DNA of 64,000 bases from Calothrix parasitica NIES-267. GTDB lineage: Bacteria; Cyanobacteriota; Cyanobacteriia; Cyanobacteriales; Nostocaceae. A program made the position numbers and the translations under genes. Of this stretch, positions 43,593-52,151 are shown piece after piece; the first letter of the stretch is position 1; the number at the start of each line of letters is the position of its first letter. The stretch spans positions 2,031,359-2,095,358 of the forward strand of contig NZ_AP018227.1 of NCBI RefSeq assembly GCF_002368095.1. The letters run 5' to 3'. The notes beneath the pieces were generated by a model. The model ran no database searches. It saw nothing but the letters and a program-made list of their open reading frames with translations, and was not told the origin of the DNA.

Positions 43593-44529
43593 CTACACCT
43601 TAATTGCTCCAGCCAAAATCAACCTATATTTAGAAATCATCGGTGACCGTGACGACGGTTATCATGAATTAGCAATGATATTGCAAAGCATAGAACTTGC
43701 AGACCAAATCGAAATAGAATCTAATGACGTACAGTTGATTCGGTTAAGGTGTGACAGCAAAGAAGTTCCCATGGATAGGAGCAACTTAGTTTATCGTGCT
43801 GCGGATTTGATGGTTAGTGAATTTCCCGATAGTTTTGCAACTTACGGGGGTGTAGATATAACCCTTCACAAACGCATTCCCGTAGCTGCTGGTTTAGCTG
43901 GAGGTTCAACAGATGCAGCAGCAGTTCTGGTTGGTATTGATTTATTGTGGAAACTAGGATTAACTCGTTCCGAATTAGAAGAACTAGCAGCTAAACTCGG
44001 CTCCGACATTCCATTTTGCATCGGAGGAGGAACTGCGATCGCAACAGGTCGTGGTGAAAAACTTTCTGAATTATTAGGTTTGAACAACACATATATAGTA
44101 TTAGCAAAATATCGCAGTCTCGAAGTTTCCACACCCTGGGCTTATAAAACCTATCGCTCCTTATACGGGGATGCCTATATAAAGGATATAGAAAATTTGA
44201 CAGCTCGTAAAAATGCAGTACATTCAGGAGACATAGTAAAAGCGATTTCAAATCAACATGCTTCTCAAGTAGCTGAGAAAATGCATAATGATTTAGAAAA
44301 AGTAGTATTACCGGAATATCCTCAAGTATTAAAATTGAAGGAAAGTTTTGCGAAGTATGACATTTTAGGAACCATGATGTCCGGTAGTGGCCCAAGTGTA
44401 TTTGCCTTGTGTGAATCTAAAGATAAAGCAGAAGAAGTAAAAATAAATATCAGAAACGAAATCCCCGACCCAGATTTAGAAATCTTCGTCACCAAGTTGA
44501 TAAATCATGGGATTCAGGTGGTAAGTTAA
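43585..44529 (+). CDS. ispE: 4-diphosphocytidyl-2-C-methyl-D-erythritol kinase
   Basis: IspE phosphorylates CDP-methylerythritol in the MEP isoprenoid pathway. The 314-residue GHMP kinase begins SYTLIAPAKINLYLEI, has the ATP-binding PVAAGLAGGSTDAAAVL and the C-terminal GTMMSGSGPSVFAL. Length is normal. The rsmA-ispE overlap (ATG inside the rsmA 3' end) is a common bacterial arrangement and implies translational coupling. Confidence 0.95.
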   Translation: MRSYTLIAPAKINLYLEIIGDRDDGYHELAMILQSIELADQIEIESNDVQLIRLRCDSKEVPMDRSNLVYRAADLMVSEFPDSFATYGGVDITLHKRIPVAAGLAGGSTDAAAVLVGIDLLWKLGLTRSELEELAAKLGSDIPFCIGGGTAIATGRGEKLSELLGLNNTYIVLAKYRSLEVSTPWAYKTYRSLYGDAYIKDIENLTARKNAVHSGDIVKAISNQHASQVAEKMHNDLEKVVLPEYPQVLKLKESFAKYDILGTMMSGSGPSVFALCESKDKAEEVKINIRNEIPDPDLEIFVTKLINHGIQVVS

Positions 44530-44636
44530 CTGAGGTTAAAGGTCAAAGGTCAAAGTTGAAATTTAGAGATTTTATTTCCTCCTGCTCTATCCGATATCTT
44601 TCACTCACTCACTACTCATTACTTTCTTTTTAAATC

Positions 44637-44975
44637 ATGACAGAAGAAAATTTAACTAAACAAACCGAACAAACAGAAAATACAGAAGAAAATCAACCAA
44701 CTCCTGTCCGTTGTATTACCGGAGCGTTGATATGTGGAGGGTTAGGATTTGCGATGTACAAGTTAATGATTTCCATAGCAACAACTTTTGCAAACAAACC
44801 AGTTACTTCTGACAATCCGATGGTGGTAAGTATTTCTTCAGCGGTAAGAACATTAGTTGTCGGAGTAGTTGCTTTAGGTACCGGAATTTTTGGAATCGTT
44901 GGAGTTGGTTTATTAGCTTTAGCGGTACAGTTGGTAATTAAACAGTTGACAGGGAAAGGTGAGCAAGAAGTTTAG
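44637..44975 (+). CDS. DUF3082 family membrane protein
   Basis: A 112-residue protein with a charged N-terminus (about 25 residues) and two predicted membrane segments (ITGALICGGLGFAMYKLM and RTLVVGVVALGTGIFGIV onward). It matches the cyanobacterial DUF3082 family as I know it; the function is unknown. It is 107 bp downstream of ispE on the same strand and could share its transcript, though the AGGTCAAAGGTCAAAG repeat lies between them. Confidence 0.75.
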   Translation: MTEENLTKQTEQTENTEENQPTPVRCITGALICGGLGFAMYKLMISIATTFANKPVTSDNPMVVSISSAVRTLVVGVVALGTGIFGIVGVGLLALAVQLVIKQLTGKGEQEV

Positions 44976-45009
44976 ATTAAATGTAATTAAAAAATAATAA
45001 AAATGGATT

Positions 45010-45261
45010 TTATAAATCACTTAAAGCTTGACTCATGATATTCAAAGCTTCTAAAAAATCTTTGAGGGGAAATTTTAATTCAGAAATGAAATCGGGATAG
45101 ACGTATTGGGAATAAATTTCAATTTCCATATTATCAACACCTTTCTCTTTATTGATTTGTGCAACCTGTTGTCCTTGATATTGAATTTCAACCGTCATCC
45201 CTTTATCGTCAAGGTAGCTTAAATAAAGAATTTCAAAACCGGAATCCAATTTGATAGCCAT
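45010..45261 (-). CDS. hypothetical small protein
   Basis: An unrecognised 83-residue acidic soluble protein (MAIKLDSGFEILYLSYLDDKG onward, in two parts of under 20: MAIKLDSGFEILYLS and YLDDKG). It has alternating beta-strand-like segments and a C-terminal helix FLEALNIMSQALSDL. It is divergent from the pentapeptide-repeat gene 33 bp away. The clean frame and good start context support a real gene. An immunity- or chaperone-like fold is possible but not supported. Confidence 0.5.
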   Translation of the reverse strand: MAIKLDSGFEILYLSYLDDKGMTVEIQYQGQQVAQINKEKGVDNMEIEIYSQYVYPDFISELKFPLKDFLEALNIMSQALSDL

Positions 45262-45293
45262 TTAAATTTATTTGATATAGAGAAAAATAAAAA

Positions 45294-45749
45294 ATGGATA
45301 TTGAAAGAGACGAAATAGAAACAGAAGAGATTGGTATTAAAGAACTCCTGAGTAGATACAATGCTGGAGAACGGAATTTCACCGATATTACTATACTTGA
45401 AATTGATGACGGGTTGCTCAGAGGGATTGACCTCAGCGGTATTAATCTGGAAAATTCCGACCTCTGGGCTGATTTTAGTGGTGCTATTTTGAGAGGAGTT
45501 AATTTTCGATATTCTATGTGGCATATTGCTGCTTGGGAAGATATTGACTTCACCGGCTCCGACTTCACTGGGATTCACGATGCGGTAGGATGTGACTTCA
45601 TTCGCTGCAACTTGAGTAATACTATCTGGACTAAAGCTGAATTGTGGCAATCGAGATTCATTGGCTGCGAGGACGCTACTGCTGACTTCAGCGATGCCGA
45701 CTTCTGTGAAGTTAAATTTTTCACTGAAAAGAGGTTTTTCGGTGAGTAA
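45294..45749 (+). CDS. pentapeptide-repeat protein
   Basis: A 151-residue protein: an acidic leader of about 40 residues (IKELLSRYNAGERNFTDITI), then pentapeptide repeats of the A(D/N)LXX type such as GIDLSGINLENSDLWADFSG, ILRGVNFRY, DIDFTGSDFTG, CDFIRCNLSN and ADFSDADFCEVKF. These fold into a right-handed quadrilateral helix. The function is unknown. The repeat tract is short (about 100 residues). Confidence 0.8.
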   Translation: MDIERDEIETEEIGIKELLSRYNAGERNFTDITILEIDDGLLRGIDLSGINLENSDLWADFSGAILRGVNFRYSMWHIAAWEDIDFTGSDFTGIHDAVGCDFIRCNLSNTIWTKAELWQSRFIGCEDATADFSDADFCEVKFFTEKRFFGE

Positions 45750-45821
45750 AGAAACTATGCTTCAAGTAAGTTTAACTCTAGTCTTAAGTCCAAGTCATTA
45801 AATCAATAACTAAATGTCCAG

Positions 45822-46943
45822 ATGTCTAAAAATCAGCTAAAAACAATTTTCAATCAAGAAGTTATTACTGATTTAGCACAAAGGATTAAAAAGGTATTTC
45901 CGTCATTTGACAGCATCAGTTTTGAGCAAAAGGCTAATCGAAATCTTGATAATTTAGAATTAAAGCAGCGTTCGACACAAATATGTACTGCTCTAACATC
46001 ACATTTACCTTCCAAATTTGAGCAAGCTGCGAGTATTCTGATTGAAGCGATGGGGGAAGATGATAAAAGTGGAGGAATAGAAGGTTATTATGGATTCCGT
46101 TTTATGCCTTTTTTGAATTTTGTTGCTGTTCGAGGTTTAGATAATCCAGATATAGCACTTAATTCCCTGGAAAAAATGACCCTTCACTTCAGTGGGGAAT
46201 TTGCAATTCGTCCTTTTATTTTGAAGCATCCAGATATAACTTTACCACGTCTTATGGAATGGACATCTCATCGGGATTGGCGTGTCAGACGACTTGCTTC
46301 GGAAGGAAGTAGACCTCGATTACCTTGGGGTATTCAGTTAAAACCTTTTATCGAAAACCCATCTTTTGTAATTGGAATTCTGAATCAACTATATAACGAC
46401 TCTAATTTAGTTGTTCGTCGTTCTGTTGCGAATAATTTAAACGATATAGCAAAGGATAATCCAGAATTAGCAGTAGAAACAGCAAGAAATTGGTGGAATT
46501 CTGGAAATGAAATTGCTCGGTGGACGGTAAGTCATGGATTGAGGAGTTTAATTAAACAAGGGAATAAACAAGCTTTATCAATCTTGGGTTTTGTTGGTGG
46601 GGATAATATTTTAGTTAATAATTTTCAATTTCAACCTAAAGTAGTGAGGATTGGTGACGAACTGAATTTTTCCTGTAATCTTGTTTCTCAGGAGTTAGAG
46701 AAAGTTCATCTAGTAGTAGATTACATTCTGCATCGAGTATTAGCCAATGGTAAATTATCAAAAAAAGTTTTTAAATTGAAGCAGATAGAATTGTCACCGG
46801 GTGAAAAGATTCCTTTATCAGGGAAGCATAAATTTAAACAGCTATCGACAAGAACTTATTACCCAGGAATACACAGTATCGAACTTATAGTCAACGGACA
46901 CTCAGTCGGTAAATATGACTTTGAACTGATTAAAAGAGGTTAA
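45822..46943 (+). CDS. AlkD-like DNA alkylation repair protein (HEAT-like)
   Basis: A 373-residue all-helical HEAT-like protein of the DNA alkylation repair (AlkC/AlkD-type) group, which excises N3/N7-alkylated bases. Evidence is the block WTSHRDWRVRRLASEGSRP followed by RLPWGI, then LYNDSNLVVRRSVANNLND and WTVSHGLRSLIKQG. The C-terminal 110 residues (VVRIGDELNFSCNLVS onward) form a beta-rich Ig-like domain, as in AlkC-type proteins. The subfamily AlkC is therefore more likely than AlkD; both labels rest on motif memory. Confidence 0.75.
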   Translation: MSKNQLKTIFNQEVITDLAQRIKKVFPSFDSISFEQKANRNLDNLELKQRSTQICTALTSHLPSKFEQAASILIEAMGEDDKSGGIEGYYGFRFMPFLNFVAVRGLDNPDIALNSLEKMTLHFSGEFAIRPFILKHPDITLPRLMEWTSHRDWRVRRLASEGSRPRLPWGIQLKPFIENPSFVIGILNQLYNDSNLVVRRSVANNLNDIAKDNPELAVETARNWWNSGNEIARWTVSHGLRSLIKQGNKQALSILGFVGGDNILVNNFQFQPKVVRIGDELNFSCNLVSQELEKVHLVVDYILHRVLANGKLSKKVFKLKQIELSPGEKIPLSGKHKFKQLSTRTYYPGIHSIELIVNGHSVGKYDFELIKRG

Positions 46944-46966
46944 AGAAATAATTAGCTGGTTGTATA

Positions 46967-47103
46967 TTACTTATTGCTTATATAGCGAAAAGCTGTCGAA
47001 ATTCCGTCATATTTAATTTTCCCACTCTCATCATTCAAAACCCAAGATTTAGATGTATTTGCTGAGTTAGTTTTAATCCGCTCAATCAAACCTTGATTTT
47101 AGG
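46967..47103 (-). pseudogene. 3' remnant of an unidentified gene
   Basis: A short open segment on the minus strand reads QGLIERIKTNSANTSKSWV then LNDESGKIKYDGISTAFRYI, ending in TAA at 46967-46969. It is coherent protein-like sequence, but it is preceded by stops and a HIP1 site near 47133. Between here and the truncated NB-ARC gene no frame is open. It may be the tail of that gene after deletion, or of another. Identity unknown. Confidence 0.3.
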
Positions 47104-47301
47104 ATATATTTATTTCCCCGCTTCTCAATTAGCGATCGCCAACATCAAAATTGCAGAGCTTCCAAAATTATAGTTTGAGAAATTGGTGAACCACTGTGGT
47201 AAATTCCAGCAAAATGTCCTGGTTGTAAAATTCTCTCTAGATAATCTAGAAATATTAAATAGCGAGAAGAACACTAATATTTGAACAATTTGAACAAAGT
47301 T

Positions 47302-47865
47302 TTAATATCGGGGATTTTTTTGCTGCTGGTTTGACAAAAAATCAATAATTTCGCTCAAAAGACTTGTTAATGGTGGTGAATTCTGCAAAGAACACCAAAT
47401 AACAAAATCAAACTCATCCTCAATCTGTTCAACTAACTTTGTAGCAAAAAAAGTTTTACCGATTCCCCCCATACCTAAAACAGCCAGCACTCGACATTTA
47501 TCTCTTTCACAAAAAGCCGAAACATCAGGGGCTATATTTAAGTCCCTATATCTCTTCCGACTTATTCCTGAATTCTTAGATATATCCATATGTACTTTTT
47601 CATTTTGTTTACTTCGCTCCAAAGCCTGTTTAAAATTCTTCTTAGTAACCTTTTCACCCAATGCTTCTGAGAGTAAATGCCATAACTTCGAGCCTATATC
47701 CTTCTTTATATAATCGATGCAGTAACCATGAGCTTCTGCAAACTCCTCGTAAGTCTGATTTTTGTAAGATGCTTTCAACAGTTCGCTTTGTAAATCATTT
47801 AAATACTTATTGGTTAACTTAGAGACAGCTTTATTCGCAATACTTAAAACTTCTTCAGTATTCAT
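47302..47865 (-). pseudogene. truncated NB-ARC ATPase gene
   Basis: The 187-residue frame begins with the helical N-terminal domain of cyanobacterial NB-ARC proteins (NEALGEKVTKKNF-type: SEALGEKVTKKNFKQAL, after YEEFAEAHGYCIDYIKKDIG). It continues with Walker A VLGMGGIGKTFFATKL and FDFVIWCSLQ. It stops at FLSNQQQKNPRY, just past the first quarter of the NB-ARC domain. Walker B, the sensor regions and the C-terminal repeats (usually WD40 or TPR) are missing. It is therefore a 5' fragment of a STAND-type gene, a class often linked to defence or signalling. Confidence 0.75.
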
Positions 47866-48355
47866 ACTCTGTAACTCGTATGTACGTATATATTCTATTG
47901 CAGTAAGTAATAATACTATTTAGATTCGTATCTTAATACTGTTAGTTCGGATATTATCTAGGAATAACCGAGCTTGTCAAAGATTTTTCCCTATCTTCAA
48001 ATTTACTTGAAACTCTCTTTATTAAATATTTATTGTCTAAAGTTAAGTATTAACTCTGTCTTGTAAAGAAATATTAGCTACTCAAAATGATATTTGTTTA
48101 CAGGATTTATAATATTTTGCTTTACCTATTTGTGTAATTATTTTTACGCATAATATACATGTATATGTTGCATACTTAGCTGAGAATGTAACGAATAAAA
48201 CTACCCCACTTTATCCCCCTAAATACCCCTAGTCATATTAATTGGATAGTGGCACTATTCAATTAATATGACTACTACCCAAACAAAATACCAAAACAAC
48301 CTGTTGTTTTATCGGGGAGAAAAACACCACTGTAGATATGATTGATTGATCCGTC
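47866..48355. other. intergenic region with a long palindrome
   Basis: 490 bp. AT-rich, with the palindrome at 48231-48273 (listed separately). A 25-codon frame at 48268-48345 (MTTTQTKYQNNLLFYRGE...) starts inside the palindrome; it is too short and atypical to call a gene. The promoter of the secreted pair should lie here. Confidence 0.45.
48231..48273. promoter_or_regulatory. 43-bp near-perfect palindrome upstream of the secreted pair
   Basis: The arms (48231-48251 and 48253-48273) pair at 20 of 21 positions around one G; each contains AGTCATATTAATTGG or its complement. The position, 83 bp before the start codon at 48356, suits an operator or an mRNA leader hairpin. No T-run follows. Confidence 0.6.
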
Positions 48356-48997
48356 ATGTTCAAAAAAACTTTCAGACTATTAACCAATTATTGGTTACTA
48401 TATCTTTTCTCAACCCTTACGATAAATACAAAAGTACAAGCGCAAACACAACCAGTTAATAACTCTCTCAACAATACCTCTCAGCCAAATCAAGAACAAC
48501 AACTAGATAATCGACAACAGAATGCTGCTGCGATTAATCAAACGGGAGTTTATAACATTGGTGAATCTGCAACCTATAAAATACAGGGTTTGGGTGGAAG
48601 ACAAGTTATCTGTCCAAAAGCATCTTTGATAGTGGGAGGTTCTTACAATACTTACGATGGAATTAACTTTGAAGATAACGCTTCTTATGGAGTGAATGCT
48701 GCTTTCATCATTCCTTTAGGAGGAAAAGTAGCTAAAACCTGTCAGCAAATGGCCGACACCATTGCTAGCAAAACTAAATATGATTTAGAGATTATAAATG
48801 CTCGTGCTTGTGCCGAACTAATTGGCGCTGGTGTTAGATTAAACCCCGAGAGTTTTCCAACTCTATCTAACATTTGTCAAGGGGTTTCTTTATCCAGAAA
48901 TTCTACAAATGAACCTAAAAAGTCTAGAAGGTTCCAGCCTCGAAAGTTACCGTCATATCCAAACGAAGCTGAAAACAACAACAATAAGGAGAATTAA
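48356..48997 (+). CDS. secreted protein of unknown function, first gene of a pair
   Basis: A 213-residue protein with a signal peptide (LLTNYWLLYLFSTLTINTKVQAQ, cleaved near Ala-Gln) and an Asn/Gln-rich mature start (NNSLNNTSQPNQEQQL). The domain contains NQTGVYNIGESATYKI, GRQVICPKASLIVGGSY and NAAFIIPLGGKVAKTC, with paired cysteines (ICPK, TCQQ, ACAE, ICQG) that may form disulfides. The tail is basic and Asn-rich. I do not recognise the family. The next gene's AAGGAG lies inside its 3' end, so the two are cotranscribed. Confidence 0.65.
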   Translation: MFKKTFRLLTNYWLLYLFSTLTINTKVQAQTQPVNNSLNNTSQPNQEQQLDNRQQNAAAINQTGVYNIGESATYKIQGLGGRQVICPKASLIVGGSYNTYDGINFEDNASYGVNAAFIIPLGGKVAKTCQQMADTIASKTKYDLEIINARACAELIGAGVRLNPESFPTLSNICQGVSLSRNSTNEPKKSRRFQPRKLPSYPNEAENNNNKEN

Positions 48998-49000
48998 CTC

Positions 49001-49441
49001 ATGAAAAAAGTACTTGGTTTAGCATTCTTAGCATCTTTTATAGCTACCCCGGTTTTAGCAGGTGAAACTTTTGTTCGTAACGAATGGAGTAACAGTCATA
49101 GCGTTACAAAGACTAATTTACGTCTTGATTCTCACACAAATTCCCATCGGAATGAAGATTATGCTTCATATTCTAAGAAATTCTACTATGAAGGTGGGAT
49201 TAAAAAGAATGCTGGTGAAGACTACTCCAGCAGCAATAGTTTCAACGAGAGTGAGACAAAAGAATATGGTAGCTACGCACCGGAGAAGAAATATGGTAGC
49301 GGATATAGTACCGAGCATTATGCAGGTTCAGTGTTAGTAGGAAGTTTCAAGGAAAAAACTTACGATAATGTTCGCGGTACTATTAAAACTCGTACCTACC
49401 AAAATTCCAATGCTCACGAAACTAGTGCAGGGATTCGTTAG
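49001..49441 (+). CDS. secreted Ser/Asn/Tyr-rich protein, second gene of a pair
   Basis: A 146-residue protein with a clear signal peptide (MKKVLGLAFLASFIATPVLA, cleavage before GETF). The mature part has no cysteine and is rich in Ser, Asn, Tyr, Thr and Glu: NSHSVTKTNLRLDSHTNS, EDYSSSNSFNESETKEYGSY, and a C-terminal GTIKTRTYQNSNAHETSAG. The repetitive polar composition suggests an extracellular fibrous or matrix protein. The family is not recognised. The start follows AAGGAGAATTAACTC, 3 bp after the stop of its partner. Confidence 0.65.
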   Translation: MKKVLGLAFLASFIATPVLAGETFVRNEWSNSHSVTKTNLRLDSHTNSHRNEDYASYSKKFYYEGGIKKNAGEDYSSSNSFNESETKEYGSYAPEKKYGSGYSTEHYAGSVLVGSFKEKTYDNVRGTIKTRTYQNSNAHETSAGIR

Positions 49442-49598
49442 TATTAGTCATCTGATTTTGGCTTCATAAAAATTTTCAGCCATTAAAATGGTGGTTCTTC
49501 CGTCCTATAATGGCTGGAAATATTATTTTTATTATCAAAGTATTCTATCTGGGAAGAATTGCTTGTAAATTGATTCCGACGGGATAGAATTATTGCTG

Positions 49599-50762
49599 AT
49601 GAAAAAAATACAACCCTTTTATTATGCTTTTCTAATTTTTATATTTCTGTCACAACCTAGTTACGCTCAATTTAAAAAAGGTTTTTCAGCACCTTCCAAT
49701 ATTCCCAACAGCGAATATCCATATATAAATTCCAATGGACAAGTTACCTTTCGGGTTGAAGCACCATTAGCTAAAAAAGTGCAGGTGATGGGACGAGATA
49801 GCAAAATCCCATTTGGTAAAAAACCAACAGATTTAACTCGTGGTGAAGATGGAGTTTGGACGGTAACAATCTCGATAAATCCAGGATTTCACTATTACCA
49901 GTTGATTATTGATGGTACACCAGTCAACGACCCAGCCAGCAAAACTTATTTTGGTTGGGGACAAGCTAGTAGTGGATTGGAAATTCCTCATCCTCAAATT
50001 AATTTTGATAGACCATTACCAGTTCCTCACGGTGAAGTTCGCGAACGTTGGTATCAATCGCAAGTTACCGGAAAACTAAGACGAGCCTTTATTTACACTC
50101 CACCCAATTACAATACTAATATTAAACGTAAATATCCCGTACTTTATCTACAGCATGGTGCAGGAGAAAACGAACGTGCTTGGACAAAGCAGGGTAGAGT
50201 AAATTTTATTCTTGATAATCTGATAAACTCGCGTCAAGCCGTACCGATGATTATTGTAATGGACAACGGTTACGCAATTAAGCCAGGAATCGAGATTCCA
50301 GATGGTTCCTGGGGGAATGAAGCTTTTGGAGAAGTTGTTGTAAAAGATTTAATTCCTTTAATAGACAATCAATATAGGACAATTGCTCATCGGAATTATA
50401 GAGCAATAGCCGGTCTTTCCATGGGAGGTGGACAAGCATTAGAAGTCGGTTTAAATAATTTAGATAAATTTTCCTGGGTAGGGGGGTTTAGTTCTCTATT
50501 AAAATATTTTGACGTTGATAAATCCTATGATGGAGTTTTTACAGAACCGGTTTTAACTAATTTGAAATTAAACTTGCTGTGGTTGGGTTGTGGAATTGGA
50601 GATGATTTTTATATTACGAATAAATCCGCTCATCAAGAATTAGAGGAAGCGGGAATTCAGCATACTTGGGTTAGTAGTGAAGGTGGACACGAATGGTTAG
50701 TTTGGCGGAGATATTTACGAGATTTTGGTTCTATGATTTTTCAAGATAATTCAATTAAGTAG
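49599..50762 (+). CDS. secreted CE1-type esterase (enterochelin/feruloyl esterase-like)
   Basis: I place the start at ATG 49599, giving a 387-residue protein with a signal peptide (MKKIQPFYYAFLIFIFLS, cleavage after SYA). An N-terminal Ig/CBM48-like domain (about 35-130: VTFRVEAPLAKKVQVMG, DGVWTVTI, PGFHYYQLIIDG) is followed by an alpha/beta-hydrolase of the D-family/CE1 type. Catalytic features are AGLSMGGGQAL (Ser nucleophile), an Asp around GIGDDFY, and GGHEWLVWR (His). Such enzymes hydrolyse esters of polysaccharides or siderophores; the substrate is not evident. It lies 157 bp after the secreted pair. Confidence 0.82.
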   Translation: MKKIQPFYYAFLIFIFLSQPSYAQFKKGFSAPSNIPNSEYPYINSNGQVTFRVEAPLAKKVQVMGRDSKIPFGKKPTDLTRGEDGVWTVTISINPGFHYYQLIIDGTPVNDPASKTYFGWGQASSGLEIPHPQINFDRPLPVPHGEVRERWYQSQVTGKLRRAFIYTPPNYNTNIKRKYPVLYLQHGAGENERAWTKQGRVNFILDNLINSRQAVPMIIVMDNGYAIKPGIEIPDGSWGNEAFGEVVVKDLIPLIDNQYRTIAHRNYRAIAGLSMGGGQALEVGLNNLDKFSWVGGFSSLLKYFDVDKSYDGVFTEPVLTNLKLNLLWLGCGIGDDFYITNKSAHQELEEAGIQHTWVSSEGGHEWLVWRRYLRDFGSMIFQDNSIK

Positions 50763-51199
50763 AGAAAACTGATTATAATCTTAGGAATTACCCAAACTGA
50801 CATTATCATTGCGACCAAAACGTACTATAGGGAAGCAATTTCAGCGATAATTGTTTGATTAGAATATTACATTTACTGTTAAAAGCAACTGAATATACGA
50901 TTAGCAGTATGTCCTCGCAAAGTAGTTAACTGTTGATTATCAATTAATTACCATATATGAATATTATTACTAATTTCTCCTGTGGCTAGTAATTTATATT
51001 TTGGCGATCGCCAAAATATGCAAGTAGGATATATCAATGGTTTTGATGGTAACGACCTCACTCACCTTCTACCTCCTTTTATAGAAAAACTGCCATTTTA
51101 AAATCTATCTAGCGATAAAGCTTTATCCCGTACCCCATCAAATAACATCGATAGCAGAAACGCCGTTTAGATATTTAAAATCCAATAAGGAAAACCAAC
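50763..51199. other. intergenic region
   Basis: 437 bp without a gene. A CATTATCATTGCGACC...GAAGCAATTTCAGCGATAATTG fragment near 50800-50845 belongs to the GTCATTGCGAG repeat family. A HIP1-like GGCGATCGCC lies at 51003-51012. The last 100 bp include AAGGAAAACCAAC before an ATG at 51200 (see the SDR gene). Confidence 0.4.
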
Positions 51200-51272
51200 A
51201 TGACTATTTCTTCAGACCAAATTCCCGCTCAGTCTCAGGATAGGCAGCCGGCAGCCCGGATTAGAATCACAA
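51200..51272 (+). pseudogene. original 5' end of the SDR gene, separated by a 7-bp duplication
   Basis: ATG 51200 has a good ribosome-binding site (AAGGAAAACCAAC) and encodes MTISSDQIPAQSQDRQP, the normal start of this SDR family. GGCAGCC is then duplicated (51243-51249 and 51250-51256), shifting the frame. Without one copy the reading continues QPGLESQMNPKPEYD into the SDR gene. Confidence 0.7.
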
Positions 51273-52073
51273 ATGAACCCGAAACCAGAATACGACCGCG
51301 AAAGCTATCAAGGAAGCGGTAAATTAAAAGGTAAAGTTGCTCTGATTACTGGTGGTGAGAGCGGAATCGGTCGTTCTGTTGCAGTACTATACGCTAAAGA
51401 AAGTGCAGACGTTGCAATTGTTTATCTCAACGAACATCAAGATGCTCAGAAAACTAAAGAATTAGTTGAAGCAGAAGGACAAAAATGTTTGTTATTACCG
51501 GGAGATATTAGTAACGAGAAATTTTGTTCTGAGGTAGTAGACAAAACTGTAGAACAGCTTGGCAAGTTAGATATTTTAGTTAACAACGCCGCCGAGCAGT
51601 ATATGGAAAACCCTGAAACCTTAGAAGATATAGATTCAGCGCGTTTAGGCAGTATTTTTAGTACCAACATCTTCTCGATGTTTTATTTGTGTAAAGCTGC
51701 AATTCCCCATCTTAAAGAAGGTAGCTCAATTATTAACACCACCTCAATCAACGCTTACAAAGGTAATGCTCCTCTACTGAGCTACTCAACAACCAAAGGT
51801 GCGATTCTTGCCTTTACTCGTTCTTTGTCACAATCATTATTGAAGAAAGGTATTCGGGTTAATGGAGTAGCACCCGGCCCAATTTGGACACCTTTTATTC
51901 CCGATGCTTTTCCAGCAGAACAAGTTGAAGGATTTGGAAAACAAGTACCCATGCAGCGTCCCGGACAGCCAGTTGAAGTTGCTACCAGCTTTGTTTTTCT
52001 AGCGTCGGATGATTCTTCTTACTTTGCAGGACAGATATTGCATCCCAATGGTGGTGTAGTAGTTGGAGCTTAA
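51273..52073 (+). CDS. short-chain dehydrogenase/reductase (YhdF/YghA-like)
   Basis: The 266-residue body is a complete classical SDR: TGGESGIGR (cofactor loop, 26-34), NNAA (104-107), Ser158, Tyr171 and Lys175 (YSTTK), and VAPGPIWTPF. It matches the family often named glucose/ribitol dehydrogenase or YhdF/YghA, NAD(P)-dependent oxidoreductases of uncertain substrate. The natural start at 51200 is out of frame because of a 7-bp tandem duplication, so translation must now begin at the internal ATG 51273, which has no clear ribosome-binding site. The catalytic domain is intact, so a lower-level product could still work. Confidence 0.8.
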   Translation: MNPKPEYDRESYQGSGKLKGKVALITGGESGIGRSVAVLYAKESADVAIVYLNEHQDAQKTKELVEAEGQKCLLLPGDISNEKFCSEVVDKTVEQLGKLDILVNNAAEQYMENPETLEDIDSARLGSIFSTNIFSMFYLCKAAIPHLKEGSSIINTTSINAYKGNAPLLSYSTTKGAILAFTRSLSQSLLKKGIRVNGVAPGPIWTPFIPDAFPAEQVEGFGKQVPMQRPGQPVEVATSFVFLASDDSSYFAGQILHPNGGVVVGA

Positions 52074-52151
52074 AACATAGTAATTTGATTTGATTTATCA
52101 ATAATATGGGGTTTGAGTAGTAACTATTTACATCAAACCCTATCAAAATAT

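Noticed and set aside
43866-44395. Minus-strand frames of 88 and 134 residues inside ispE
   Set aside because: Both are shadows of ispE, which has complete family motifs on the plus strand.
48268-48345. 25-residue peptide gene
   Set aside because: Its start lies inside the palindrome, it has no ribosome-binding site, and no conserved motif was recognised.
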